From Chloroflexota bacterium (GTDB lineage: Bacteria; Chloroflexota; Anaerolineae; Anaerolineales; Anaerolineaceae), in the NCBI GenBank assembly GCA_023434145.1, contig JAEYTI010000071.1, positions 1 through 12,877 of the forward strand: a stretch of DNA of 12,877 nt, given 5' to 3'. This document shows, one piece after another, positions 1 through 6,205 of this stretch (position 1 is its first letter; each line of letters starts with the position of its first letter). The notes beneath the pieces are model-generated. The model did no database searches. It saw only the letters and a program-made list of their open reading frames with translations, and was not told where the DNA came from. A program made the position numbers and the translations under genes.

Positions 1-26
1 CGGCAAACAACTCCCTATATCCCTTT

Positions 27-55
27 TGTGAAGGCGCCCATAGGGCGCGCTCACA
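27..55 (-). terminator. Imperfect hairpin, possible terminator of the membrane protein gene
   Basis: Just beyond the stop codon at 64-66 (minus strand) there is a 6-bp GC-only stem (34-39 with 43-48, three-base loop). It is flanked by a further 5-bp pairing (27-31 with 51-55) across a 2x2 mismatch. No clear U-run follows on the minus strand, only a short A/G stretch, so a classic intrinsic terminator is not proven. Its position a few bases past the stop codon is the main argument. Confidence 0.4.
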
Positions 56-63
56 TATTGTGG

Positions 64-1005
64 TTAAGCGGGGGTGTCGTATACCTGCACCGTGCCGGGG
101 CCGCCAGTCGTTCCGGTCCCGCGCCCGGTCAGGCGGCGGAAGGTCACCGTCCAGGCGGTATCTACGTATGACTGCACGATGCCGCGCAGTGCCAGCAGGA
201 AGGGCAGATAGAGCAGGAACAGCACGATCGTGGTGGTGATTCCAACGCCTGTGAAGCGCCCGCTTCCGTCCAGGATGCCGCCAATCGCCGGCAGGGCGAT
301 CATCAAGGCAGGCAGGCCGATGATGAAGTTTGCAACTGCCGTGCCAACCACCAGGATCAAGCCAATGCCGATGATTTCACCAATGTGCGCGCGGAAGACC
401 TCCCAACCGCGGCGCAGCCCGTCCATTACCCCCAGATCTTCGCCCGTGATCGCGATCATTGCCAGGTTGACAACTACGCTGAGCAGAATGAAGACAGGCA
501 CCAGCAAGCACAGGAATGGGATGAGGCACAGCATAGCAATGCCCATGGTGACAACCGAAAGCAAGATGGCGGGAACCAGCAGAACCATCATTGCGAGAAA
601 AACAGCGCCAAAAACGAGCAGCCCAAGCAGGAAGATCCGCCAGAAGTAGCGCCCGCCCTCGCCCCACAAGCGGCCAAAGGAAAAGCCTGTTTCTCCACCA
701 TCGGCAAGCCACGCGCCGCGCAGCAAGCCGCCCTTGCCAAAGGTGCCCAGCACGATGAATAGGATAAAGAGCAGCAGCCCCACCAGCGCGGCCAGCACCG
801 GTACCCAAGGCGGAATGGTCTCAAAGAAGCGCTCTAAATCCTGGAACTGCGGCGGAATCTCACCGCCCTGAAAGCGGAAGTTAGAGCCAGAATTACCGGA
901 TGACCCGCTGCCGTTTGCCAGCGCCGCCAGAATGCCAAAGACCCACAGGATCTTGTTTTTCCAGATAATTTCCCACGCGCGAGAGAGTACTTCACCGAAG
1001 TTCAT
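64..1005 (-). CDS. Polytopic membrane protein of unknown function
   Basis: This 313-residue integral membrane protein has no recognisable catalytic motif. Hydrophobic stretches lie at about residues 17-30, 67-90, 122-150, 153-185, 211-245 and 256-275. A Gly/Ser/Asn-rich linker (about 31-48) follows the first one, and a Gly/Thr-rich hydrophilic tail ends the protein. The start 'AWEIIWKNKILWVFGILAAL' followed by a Gly/Ser loop resembles membrane proteins that annotators label DUF4013-like or 'glycerophosphodiester phosphodiesterase membrane domain'; that is from memory and only suggestive. The ATG is well supported by GGAGGTG at 1017-1011, five bases upstream. It is transcribed away from guaA's terminator with about 100 nt between them, so it is probably a separate unit. 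A transport, stress or lipid role would be a guess. Confidence 0.85.
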   Translation of the reverse strand: MNFGEVLSRAWEIIWKNKILWVFGILAALANGSGSSGNSGSNFRFQGGEIPPQFQDLERFFETIPPWVPVLAALVGLLLFILFIVLGTFGKGGLLRGAWLADGGETGFSFGRLWGEGGRYFWRIFLLGLLVFGAVFLAMMVLLVPAILLSVVTMGIAMLCLIPFLCLLVPVFILLSVVVNLAMIAITGEDLGVMDGLRRGWEVFRAHIGEIIGIGLILVVGTAVANFIIGLPALMIALPAIGGILDGSGRFTGVGITTTIVLFLLYLPFLLALRGIVQSYVDTAWTVTFRRLTGRGTGTTGGPGTVQVYDTPA

Positions 1006-1058
1006 CGAAACACCTCCGAAGATTGCAGCACAACCAATTCATTGCGCTCTGCTACAAC

Positions 1059-1089
1059 TATATACGCAAAATGTTGTGAGATGTTTCAA
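1059..1089 (-). promoter_or_regulatory. Candidate promoter of the membrane protein gene
   Basis: On the minus strand TTGAAA (1089-1084) is followed 19 nt later by TATATA (1064-1059), resembling sigma-70 -35 and -10 boxes with a slightly long spacer. Transcription would start near 1052 and give a leader of about 45 nt ending in a strong SD. The region lies between the guaA terminator hairpin and the gene, where a promoter would be expected. The motif match alone is weak evidence. Confidence 0.4.
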
Positions 1090-1106
1090 TATCAGGTAAG
1101 GTTTGG

Positions 1107-1148
1107 ATATCACAGCACCCCGAGAGCAATCTCGGGGTGCTGTGATAT
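1107..1148 (-). terminator. Perfect 19-bp hairpin after guaA
   Basis: The arms 1107-1125 and 1130-1148 are perfect inverted repeats of 19 bp around a 4-nt loop. The hairpin starts 4 nt past the guaA stop codon (1155-1153). The stem core is GC-rich and its outer 5-6 bp are AT-rich. No U-tract follows on either strand, so it may act as a non-canonical terminator or as a 3'-end stabilising structure. It ends the xpt-guaA unit. Confidence 0.7.
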
Positions 1149-1152
1149 TAAC

Positions 1153-2709
1153 CTACTCCCACTCGATGGTGGCGGGCGGCTTACTGGTTACATCCAGCAC
1201 CACCCGGTTGACGCCCTTCACTTCGTTCACAATCCGGTTGGCGATCTTGCCCAGCAGATCGTAGGGCAGGCGCGCCCAATCGGCAGTCATAAAGTCGTCG
1301 GTGGTTACGGCGCGCAGGGCGATTGCTTCCTGGTAGGTGCGCTGATCACCCATCACGCCTACCGAGCGGACGGGCAGCAGCACGGCGAAGGCTTGCGAAA
1401 TTTTGCCCGGCACGTCTTCCAGCCCGCGGTTGAGCAGCCCAGCCGCGATCAGTTCACCGGTGAAGATATGATCGGCATGGCGCAGGCGTTCCAGGCGCTC
1501 CCAGGTGATCTCTCCCAGGCAGCGCACGGCTAGCCCTGGCCCGGGGAAGGGCTGCCGCCAGACCAGCTCTTTGGGCAGGCCCAGCGCCTCGCCCACCGCG
1601 CGCACCTCGTCTTTAAAAAGGTAGCGAAGCGGCTCCACGAGAGAAAACTGCATATCTTCTGGCAGCCCGCCCACGTTGTGGTGCGTTTTGATCTTCTGCG
1701 CCTTATTGCGGTCGGGCGCCGATGACTCGACCACATCCGGGTAGATTGTGCCCTGCACGAGGAATTTGGGCTCCCTCAGGCGGCGCGCCTCGGCTTCAAA
1801 GATGCGAATAAAGGTCTCACCGATGATGCGGCGCTTGCGCTCTGGCTCGGTTACCCCCGAGAGATTTTCCAGGAAGTCCTCAACCGCGTTGACGGTAATC
1901 AGCCGCACGCCCTGGTTCTGACGAAACGCCGTCTCCACCTGCTCACGCTCGTCGGTGCGCATCATACCGGTATCCACGAACACAGCGGTGAGCTGGTCGC
2001 CCACGGCGCGGTGCACCAGGGCTGTTGCCACCGAGGAATCCACCCCGCCGCTGACTGCGGACAGCACGGCCTCACTGCCTACCTGCGCGCGGATGCGCTC
2101 CACGCTCTGCGCGATGATCGACTCGGGCGTCCAGGTTTGGGCTGCGCCGCACACGTCCACCACAAACCGGCGCAGAATCTCCTTACCGCCAGGGGTGTGA
2201 TGCACCTCCGGGTGAAACTGCACGCCAAAACGTCGTCCATCCGGGTCGCCCATCGCCGCGAACGGGCTGTGATCGCTGGCTGCCAGGCCGGTGAACCCGA
2301 CCGGGAGATGCTCGATGCGGTCGCCATGCGACATCCACACGGGCTGCGGTCCCTCAGGGATTAGCGGATTCGCGTGCGCGGCGGTGATGGTCGCGGGGCC
2401 ATATTCGCGCTTTTGCGAGGGGGCAACTTTGCCGCCCAATGCCTGGGTGATGAGCTGCATTCCGTAGCAGATGCCCAGCACTGGCAGCCCGCTCTCCAGC
2501 ACGTAGGGGGGCAGGGCAGGCGCGCCGGTCTCATAAACGGAGGATGGCCCTCCGGAGAGGATAAACCCCTTCGGCGCGGATGCCAGCACCTGCGCGGCGG
2601 GGGCATCCCAGGGGAACAGCTCGGAGTACACGTTTAGCTCGCGCACGCGCCGCGCAATAAGCTGGGTGTACTGCGAGCCGAAATCCAGAATGACGATTGA
2701 GTCACGCAT
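1153..2709 (-). CDS. guaA: GMP synthase (glutamine-hydrolysing)
   Basis: This enzyme converts XMP to GMP in the cytoplasm using ATP and ammonia from glutamine, the last step of guanine nucleotide synthesis. At 518 residues it has the usual full length. The class I glutamine amidotransferase domain comes first, with nucleophile Cys81 (GICYGMQ) and partners His166 and Glu168 (QFHPE). The ATP-pyrophosphatase domain follows with its P-loop SGGVDSS at 220-226. The C-terminal dimerisation and XMP-binding part ends in the family-typical KPPATIEWE. The gene starts 9 nt after the xpt stop with only a weak AAGG upstream, so it is probably translated from the same mRNA as xpt. Together the two genes take xanthine through XMP to GMP. 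Nothing is missing or unusual. Confidence 0.98.
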   Translation of the reverse strand: MRDSIVILDFGSQYTQLIARRVRELNVYSELFPWDAPAAQVLASAPKGFILSGGPSSVYETGAPALPPYVLESGLPVLGICYGMQLITQALGGKVAPSQKREYGPATITAAHANPLIPEGPQPVWMSHGDRIEHLPVGFTGLAASDHSPFAAMGDPDGRRFGVQFHPEVHHTPGGKEILRRFVVDVCGAAQTWTPESIIAQSVERIRAQVGSEAVLSAVSGGVDSSVATALVHRAVGDQLTAVFVDTGMMRTDEREQVETAFRQNQGVRLITVNAVEDFLENLSGVTEPERKRRIIGETFIRIFEAEARRLREPKFLVQGTIYPDVVESSAPDRNKAQKIKTHHNVGGLPEDMQFSLVEPLRYLFKDEVRAVGEALGLPKELVWRQPFPGPGLAVRCLGEITWERLERLRHADHIFTGELIAAGLLNRGLEDVPGKISQAFAVLLPVRSVGVMGDQRTYQEAIALRAVTTDDFMTADWARLPYDLLGKIANRIVNEVKGVNRVVLDVTSKPPATIEWE

Positions 2710-2718
2710 GGCGCGGCC

Positions 2719-3291
2719 TTACTGCCCGAACTTGATGGCGCCGTCATCCATAGAAGAGATGCACGCCAGCGATTCAATCTGAATACCCAGGAAGGAAAGA
2801 GCATCACGCCCGCCTTCGAAGGATTTTTCGATCAGTGTGCCGATGCCTACCAGCTCCGCACCGGCTGCCTGCGCCAGCCGTACCAGGCCCAGGATGGTGG
2901 AACCGGAGGCCAGAAAGTCATCGATGATCAGCACCTTCTCGCCGCGCGGCAGATACTCCGGAGAGACGATGAGCTCCACCATGCGGCCCTTTGTGTGCGA
3001 AGGCGCGACGGTCAGGTAGACCGTATCGGGCATGGTGATCGGCTTCGTCTTGCGCGCGTAGACCACCGGCAACCCCATGTGCATACCTGTCATCAGGGCA
3101 GGGGCAATGCCAGAAATCTCGGCTGTGAGGATGCGTGAAGCGCCGCACCCGGCAAAGCGGCTGGCAAACTCCTTTCCGCATTCGTTCATCAGCATTGGAT
3201 CGACCTGGTGATTAATGAAATTATCCACCTTTAAAATGCCGTTCCCTAAATTCCTGCCATCGCGCAGGATTCGTTCCTTTAGCAATTGCAT
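2719..3291 (-). CDS. xpt: Xanthine phosphoribosyltransferase
   Basis: It transfers phosphoribose from PRPP to xanthine to make XMP (purine salvage, cytoplasm), which GuaA next door turns into GMP. The PRPP-binding signature VLIIDDFLASGST lies at residues 120-132, and family segments such as KVDNFINHQVDP, FASRFA, SGIAPALMTG and PVVYARK are present. The length fits the Bacillus Xpt type, not the shorter proteobacterial Gpt type. I place the start at ATG 3291 (190 residues): AAGGAGG at 3307-3301 lies 9 nt upstream of it. A TTG at 3297 in the same frame would add two residues but sits only 3 nt from the SD. Many Firmicutes xpt leaders carry a guanine riboswitch; I do not recognise one here. Confidence 0.95.
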   Translation of the reverse strand: MQLLKERILRDGRNLGNGILKVDNFINHQVDPMLMNECGKEFASRFAGCGASRILTAEISGIAPALMTGMHMGLPVVYARKTKPITMPDTVYLTVAPSHTKGRMVELIVSPEYLPRGEKVLIIDDFLASGSTILGLVRLAQAAGAELVGIGTLIEKSFEGGRDALSFLGIQIESLACISSMDDGAIKFGQ

Positions 3292-3300
3292 GGCCAAGAC

Positions 3301-3307
3301 CCTCCTT
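3301..3307 (-). promoter_or_regulatory. Shine-Dalgarno of xpt that decides its start
   Basis: AAGGAGG on the minus strand is a near-perfect anti-16S match. The spacing is 9 nt to ATG at 3291 and 3 nt to the upstream TTG at 3297, which favours the ATG. Confidence 0.8.
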
Positions 3308-3344
3308 CACTGATCGGGTGTCTGAACAACTGGAGAATAGGGCG

Positions 3345-3350
3345 ATTCTA
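3345..3350 (-). promoter_or_regulatory. Candidate -10 element for xpt-guaA
   Basis: On the minus strand TAGAAT followed by CG sits about 54 nt upstream of the xpt ATG and would give a leader of roughly 45 nt. The same TAGAATCG string occurs just upstream of maf (5511-5518). No convincing -35 box is visible at 16-18 nt. If this is the real promoter, the large hairpin at 3399-3457 is upstream of transcription and not in the leader. Confidence 0.3.
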
Positions 3351-3398
3351 CTACATTCCGCGTGAACCGGGACGAACTGGCGAGTCAGGGGTGTGGGA

Positions 3399-3457
3399 AA
3401 AAGTTGTCAGGTTGTGGAGGGATGCGCAGCACATCCCTCCACAACCTGACAACTTTT
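3399..3457 (-). terminator. Perfect 26-bp hairpin upstream of xpt, terminator-like
   Basis: The arms 3399-3424 and 3432-3457 are exact inverted repeats of 26 bp around a 7-nt loop. Read leftward (toward xpt) the stem ends in five U residues followed by CCC, resembling an intrinsic terminator about 108 nt ahead of the xpt start. Read rightward it ends in four U residues. It could be a leader attenuator, the terminator of an unseen small RNA, or an insulating element. The orientation I give is the one with the longer U-run. Confidence 0.6.
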
Positions 3458-3624
3458 GCGTGCTCCCCGAGTCGGTGAATTGTAAGGTCATAACCGAAAA
3501 ATATCGGTTATTCTTGTATTTATTCTCACCTAATCAATAATATACCAAATAATTACCTATATATATTGATGATATCCACTTTTCTTGTTCTTTGAGAAGA
3601 GCGGAACGCGAATGTTGCAATTTA

Positions 3625-3657
3625 TAAAAACTTGGGGAAACCATCCCCAAGTTTTTA
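3625..3657 (+). terminator. 14-bp hairpin with T-runs on both strands, ahead of the metalloprotease gene
   Basis: The arms 3625-3638 and 3644-3657 pair over 14 bp around a 5-nt loop, with an AT-rich outer end. Rightward it is followed by TTTTTAATTTT and leftward by TTTTTATAAATT, so it has the features of a bidirectional intrinsic terminator. It ends only 35 nt before the ATG at 3693, leaving no room for a full promoter and leader. Any mRNA for the downstream gene that starts upstream must therefore pass through it. Confidence 0.65.
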
Positions 3658-3692
3658 ATTTTGCACACTACGACCATTAGAGGAACCAATCA

Positions 3693-5471
3693 ATGAAGGA
3701 TCAATCGAAGATGTCCATTAAGCCAGCACTGTATAGGGGGACTCTTCTATTCTTATGGGCCGCGTTTATCGTGCTTTTCGCGGCTCAAGCGCTGCCCGCT
3801 TCTGCAGCCGGCTGCCCAAAGGGCAAACGCTGCATCTTTCTCCCGGTCACACGTAACGCTGCGCCTGTTGTACCGGCTCCTACGATCGATCTTATCGTCA
3901 CCGGGATCGAGATCAATCAGGCTGTTCAAAACGAAAGCAATTCGATCCCACTGGTCGCGGGGCGGGGTACCGTCTTGCGCATTTTTTCCAAAGTCGAAGG
4001 ATACAGCAGCCAGGTACCGGACGTGCGGGTATCGATCACTGCCACACGCGCGGGCGTCGCGCTTCCCGGCTCTCCTTCTGTCGTTGCCACGACTGTGCCG
4101 CTTAATTCATCGCGCAGCAACCTGCAAAGCTCACTGAATTACAACCTGCCCGCGCAGTGGCTCTCCGGCACGGTCGACCTCACGGTAAGCATCGATTCGG
4201 ATAACAAGGTGGCTGAGGTAAACGAGCGGAATAACGTTATTACACAGCGGTTGGTGTTCAAAAGCGTGCCGCCGTTGAATGTGAAAATTGTGCCGGTGCA
4301 GTATGCGCATCAGGCCACCGGCGCGGCGCATATTTATCCTGCTCCTACAACGGATACCGTTAGCGATTGGGTGCGCCGCACCTACCCGGTTAGTCAGGTG
4401 AACGTAAGCTGGCATGCTCCATATGCCTTTTCAGGCAATCTCTCCACCTCGGCAGACTTCAACCGCCTGCTCAACGAGATCACCGCGTTGAAGTCGAGCG
4501 AAAGCGCGCCTGCCTCGACGGTTTACTATGCGCTTGTGCCCACACGCGATGGGAATAACAGTTGGTTTTATGGCGGCATCGCCGGGATTGGCTGGATCGG
4601 GAACCGCGTTTCGGTTGGCATCGATCTCGCCGGCAGTGCCTCGCAGATTGCCGCGCACGAAATCGGGCACAACCTGGGCATGGGGCACACCCCCTGCGGC
4701 GTTAGCGGCTCTGAAGCCAGCTTCCCCTACCATGATGGCTCCATTGGGCAGTATGGGCTGGATGTTTACTCGGGCACGCTCTACGCTCCTTCGAGTAAGG
4801 ACGTGATGTCGTACTGCAATCCCAAATGGATCTCGGACTACACCTACAAAGTTCTCTTCAACTCACAGGTGAAGTACGGCTCGAGCACATCGGTTTATTC
4901 GCAATCGATTCGGCCAGAAGGGTACAGCAATACGCTCATGGTCCGCGCGACCATTCGCGGTGGCAGTGCAGAGATGCTTCCCTCCTACTTCCTCTCCGGG
5001 CAGAACCCCGAAGCCGCGGCTGCTGGCGCGTACCGCGTGCAGCTCGTGGGTGCGGATGGCAGTATCGTTGTTGATCACCCTGTGAAAGCAGCCGACATTG
5101 AGTTGGAAGGCGAAGAAGCCCTACAAGGCATTCATGCAATGGTGCCTGCGCCTGACTCGCCGGTAGCGGCAGTCCGCTTGGTGAAAGACGATCAGATCAT
5201 CGCCGAACAACCGGTAATGAGCGGGGAGCAGCCGCGGGTGCGCGTAGAGCCAACTGCGGATGGCGTGACCTTGCTGTGGGACGATGCCAGTAAGCCTGCC
5301 ATTGTTCGCTATTCGGCAGACGGCGGCGCAACCTGGACAACACTGGGCGTGGATGTCACCGGCGGCAGGCTGGATGTTTCTCGCGCAGTTCTTCCCTCCG
5401 CGGATGGAATCTTCCAGGTGATCCCGGCGTACGCGGCGTACGCGGCGTACGCGGCAAACGCTTTGAAATGA
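3693..5471 (+). CDS. Secreted zinc metalloprotease with CARDB-like domain
   Basis: This 592-residue protein is predicted to be exported and to act as a zinc peptidase. A signal peptide (hydrophobic core about 16-34) ends at ASA|A (36-39) and is followed by a short Cys/Lys segment and a FLPV stretch like those after signal peptides in Chloroflexota exoproteins (from memory). Residues about 65-190 look like a CARDB beta-sandwich (DLIVTGIEINQ, then EVNERNN). The catalytic part carries HEIGHNLGMGH at 322-332, the extended metzincin-type motif with three zinc-binding His and Glu323, and a Met-turn candidate DVMSYC around Met372. Residues about 400-580 look like further beta-sandwich. The tail has three Ala-Tyr-Ala repeats. 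SD AGAGGAA (3679-3685) lies 7 nt before the ATG. The substrate is unknown; nutrient protein breakdown or surface-protein processing are both possible. Confidence 0.88.
   Translation: MKDQSKMSIKPALYRGTLLFLWAAFIVLFAAQALPASAAGCPKGKRCIFLPVTRNAAPVVPAPTIDLIVTGIEINQAVQNESNSIPLVAGRGTVLRIFSKVEGYSSQVPDVRVSITATRAGVALPGSPSVVATTVPLNSSRSNLQSSLNYNLPAQWLSGTVDLTVSIDSDNKVAEVNERNNVITQRLVFKSVPPLNVKIVPVQYAHQATGAAHIYPAPTTDTVSDWVRRTYPVSQVNVSWHAPYAFSGNLSTSADFNRLLNEITALKSSESAPASTVYYALVPTRDGNNSWFYGGIAGIGWIGNRVSVGIDLAGSASQIAAHEIGHNLGMGHTPCGVSGSEASFPYHDGSIGQYGLDVYSGTLYAPSSKDVMSYCNPKWISDYTYKVLFNSQVKYGSSTSVYSQSIRPEGYSNTLMVRATIRGGSAEMLPSYFLSGQNPEAAAAGAYRVQLVGADGSIVVDHPVKAADIELEGEEALQGIHAMVPAPDSPVAAVRLVKDDQIIAEQPVMSGEQPRVRVEPTADGVTLLWDDASKPAIVRYSADGGATWTTLGVDVTGGRLDVSRAVLPSADGIFQVIPAYAAYAAYAANALK
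5427..5453 (+). repeat. Three perfect 9-bp tandem repeats inside the metalloprotease 3' end
   Basis: The unit GCGTACGCG is repeated three times exactly, in frame, encoding Ala-Tyr-Ala x3, and then decays into GCGGCAAACGC. Each unit contains the palindromic octamer GCGTACGC. Because the unit is a multiple of three, gain or loss would change only the tail length. Confidence 0.9.
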
Positions 5472-5507
5472 AACCCACGTCAGGCAGACGGAGCGCCAGT
5501 TTTTCTG

Positions 5508-5516
5508 TGTTAGAAT
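5508..5516 (+). promoter_or_regulatory. Candidate extended -10 promoter of maf (leaderless start)
   Basis: TGT-TAGAAT (5508-5516) matches an extended -10 element (TGn then a five-of-six match to TATAAT). Its last base is 8 nt before the maf ATG (5525), so transcription would begin at or next to the A of the start codon. No Shine-Dalgarno is visible before maf, and no clear -35 box is seen. Confidence 0.5.
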
Positions 5517-5524
5517 CGTAGTTC

Positions 5525-6205
5525 ATGACCCCGCAGTTAATTCTGGCATCCAATTCGCCACGGCGCAAAGAGCTGCTGGCCCTTACTGGCTGGCAGTTTG
5601 CCGTCCAACCGGCGGATATTGACGAGAGCGTGCTCCCCGATGAGGCACCGGACGCATATGTGCTGCGCCTTGCAGAGAGCAAGGCACGCGCGGTGGGCCT
5701 CCGCGCTCAACCGGGGCAGATCATCCTGGCGGCGGATACCACCGTAGCCGATGGTATGACCATTCTCGGCAAGCCGGCGGATGAAGATGAAGCGCGCGCC
5801 ATGCTCACCGACCTGCGCGGACGCATGCACTGGGTGTACACCGCGATTGGCATGTTCGACAGCCAATCGGGCCGTATGATCTCCGATTTATGCGGCACGC
5901 GGGTATGGATGCGGAACTATACTGATGATGAGATCGTTAAATACATTGCCAGCGGCGACCCGTTCGATAAGGCCGGCGGATATGCCATTCAGCATCGCGG
6001 TTTCCACCCGGTTGAACGCATTGAAGGCTGCTACGCTTGTGTAGTGGGCCTGCCGCTGTGCCACGTGGTACGCGCAGGGAAGCAGTTTGGCCTGCATGCC
6101 AGCGAACGCGTGGCAGATGCCTGCCCTCAAACTTTGCAATTGGATACACCCTGCCCAGAAACCGAGCAAATCCTGAGCAGCCGTGGTGAAGGAAAGGAAA
6201 AATGA
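5525..6205 (+). CDS. maf: Maf nucleoside triphosphate pyrophosphatase (dTTP/UTP type)
   Basis: Maf proteins hydrolyse certain nucleoside triphosphates to the monophosphate and pyrophosphate. They are viewed as house-cleaning enzymes and have been linked to division arrest. The N-terminal SNSPRR (residues 9-14), Lys53, AADTTV with Asp71, GKP (82-84) and GDPFDKAGGYAIQ (144-156, Gln156) are all present. The KAGGYAIQ form fits the YhdE-like dTTP/UTP subgroup, not the YceF-like m7GTP subgroup. At 226 residues it is longer than the usual 190-200: about 40 residues with two Cys-Pro pairs follow the domain end near 186. The start is fixed by the SNSPRR motif near the N-terminus; no SD precedes it. 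It overlaps the next gene by 4 nt (ATGA), so translation is probably coupled to the PBP. Confidence 0.93.
   Translation: MTPQLILASNSPRRKELLALTGWQFAVQPADIDESVLPDEAPDAYVLRLAESKARAVGLRAQPGQIILAADTTVADGMTILGKPADEDEARAMLTDLRGRMHWVYTAIGMFDSQSGRMISDLCGTRVWMRNYTDDEIVKYIASGDPFDKAGGYAIQHRGFHPVERIEGCYACVVGLPLCHVVRAGKQFGLHASERVADACPQTLQLDTPCPETEQILSSRGEGKEK

Larger units (their letters stand above)
3298..3692. other. Divergent intergenic region with AT-rich core, no gene seen
   Basis: This spacer separates xpt (leftward) from the metalloprotease gene (rightward). By hand count only 32 of the 120 bases at 3481-3600 are G or C, far below the flanking genes. It holds a 26-bp hairpin (3399-3457), a small 8-bp hairpin (3490-3497 with 3504-3511, 6-nt loop) and a 14-bp hairpin with T-runs on both strands (3625-3657). 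A TTGTAT/TAATAT pair (3514-3519, 3538-3543, 18-nt spacer) is a weak rightward promoter candidate. One open frame on the plus strand (3286-3540) runs through the hairpin and looks spurious. Both neighbouring genes must have promoters here. Confidence 0.7.

Noticed and set aside
1042..1533. 163-codon open frame on the plus strand over the guaA 3' end
   Set aside because: It runs through the terminator hairpin and is antisense to conserved guaA sequence. It has no domain signature.
3286..3540. 84-codon open frame on the plus strand in the divergent spacer
   Set aside because: It starts inside xpt on the opposite strand, is encoded largely by the 26-bp inverted repeat, has no SD, and its sequence is not protein-like.
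3458..3540. Purine riboswitch aptamer upstream of xpt
   Set aside because: It is expected from other bacteria, but the conserved aptamer core and loop sequences could not be found on the minus strand. Only a generic 8-bp AU-rich hairpin is present.
3399..3657. Ends of an insertion sequence or MITE marked by the two hairpins
   Set aside because: The two hairpins have unrelated sequences, no flanking target duplication is seen, and no transposase remnant lies between them.
5427..5453. CRISPR-like short repeats
   Set aside because: These are contiguous 9-bp units inside a gene with no spacers.
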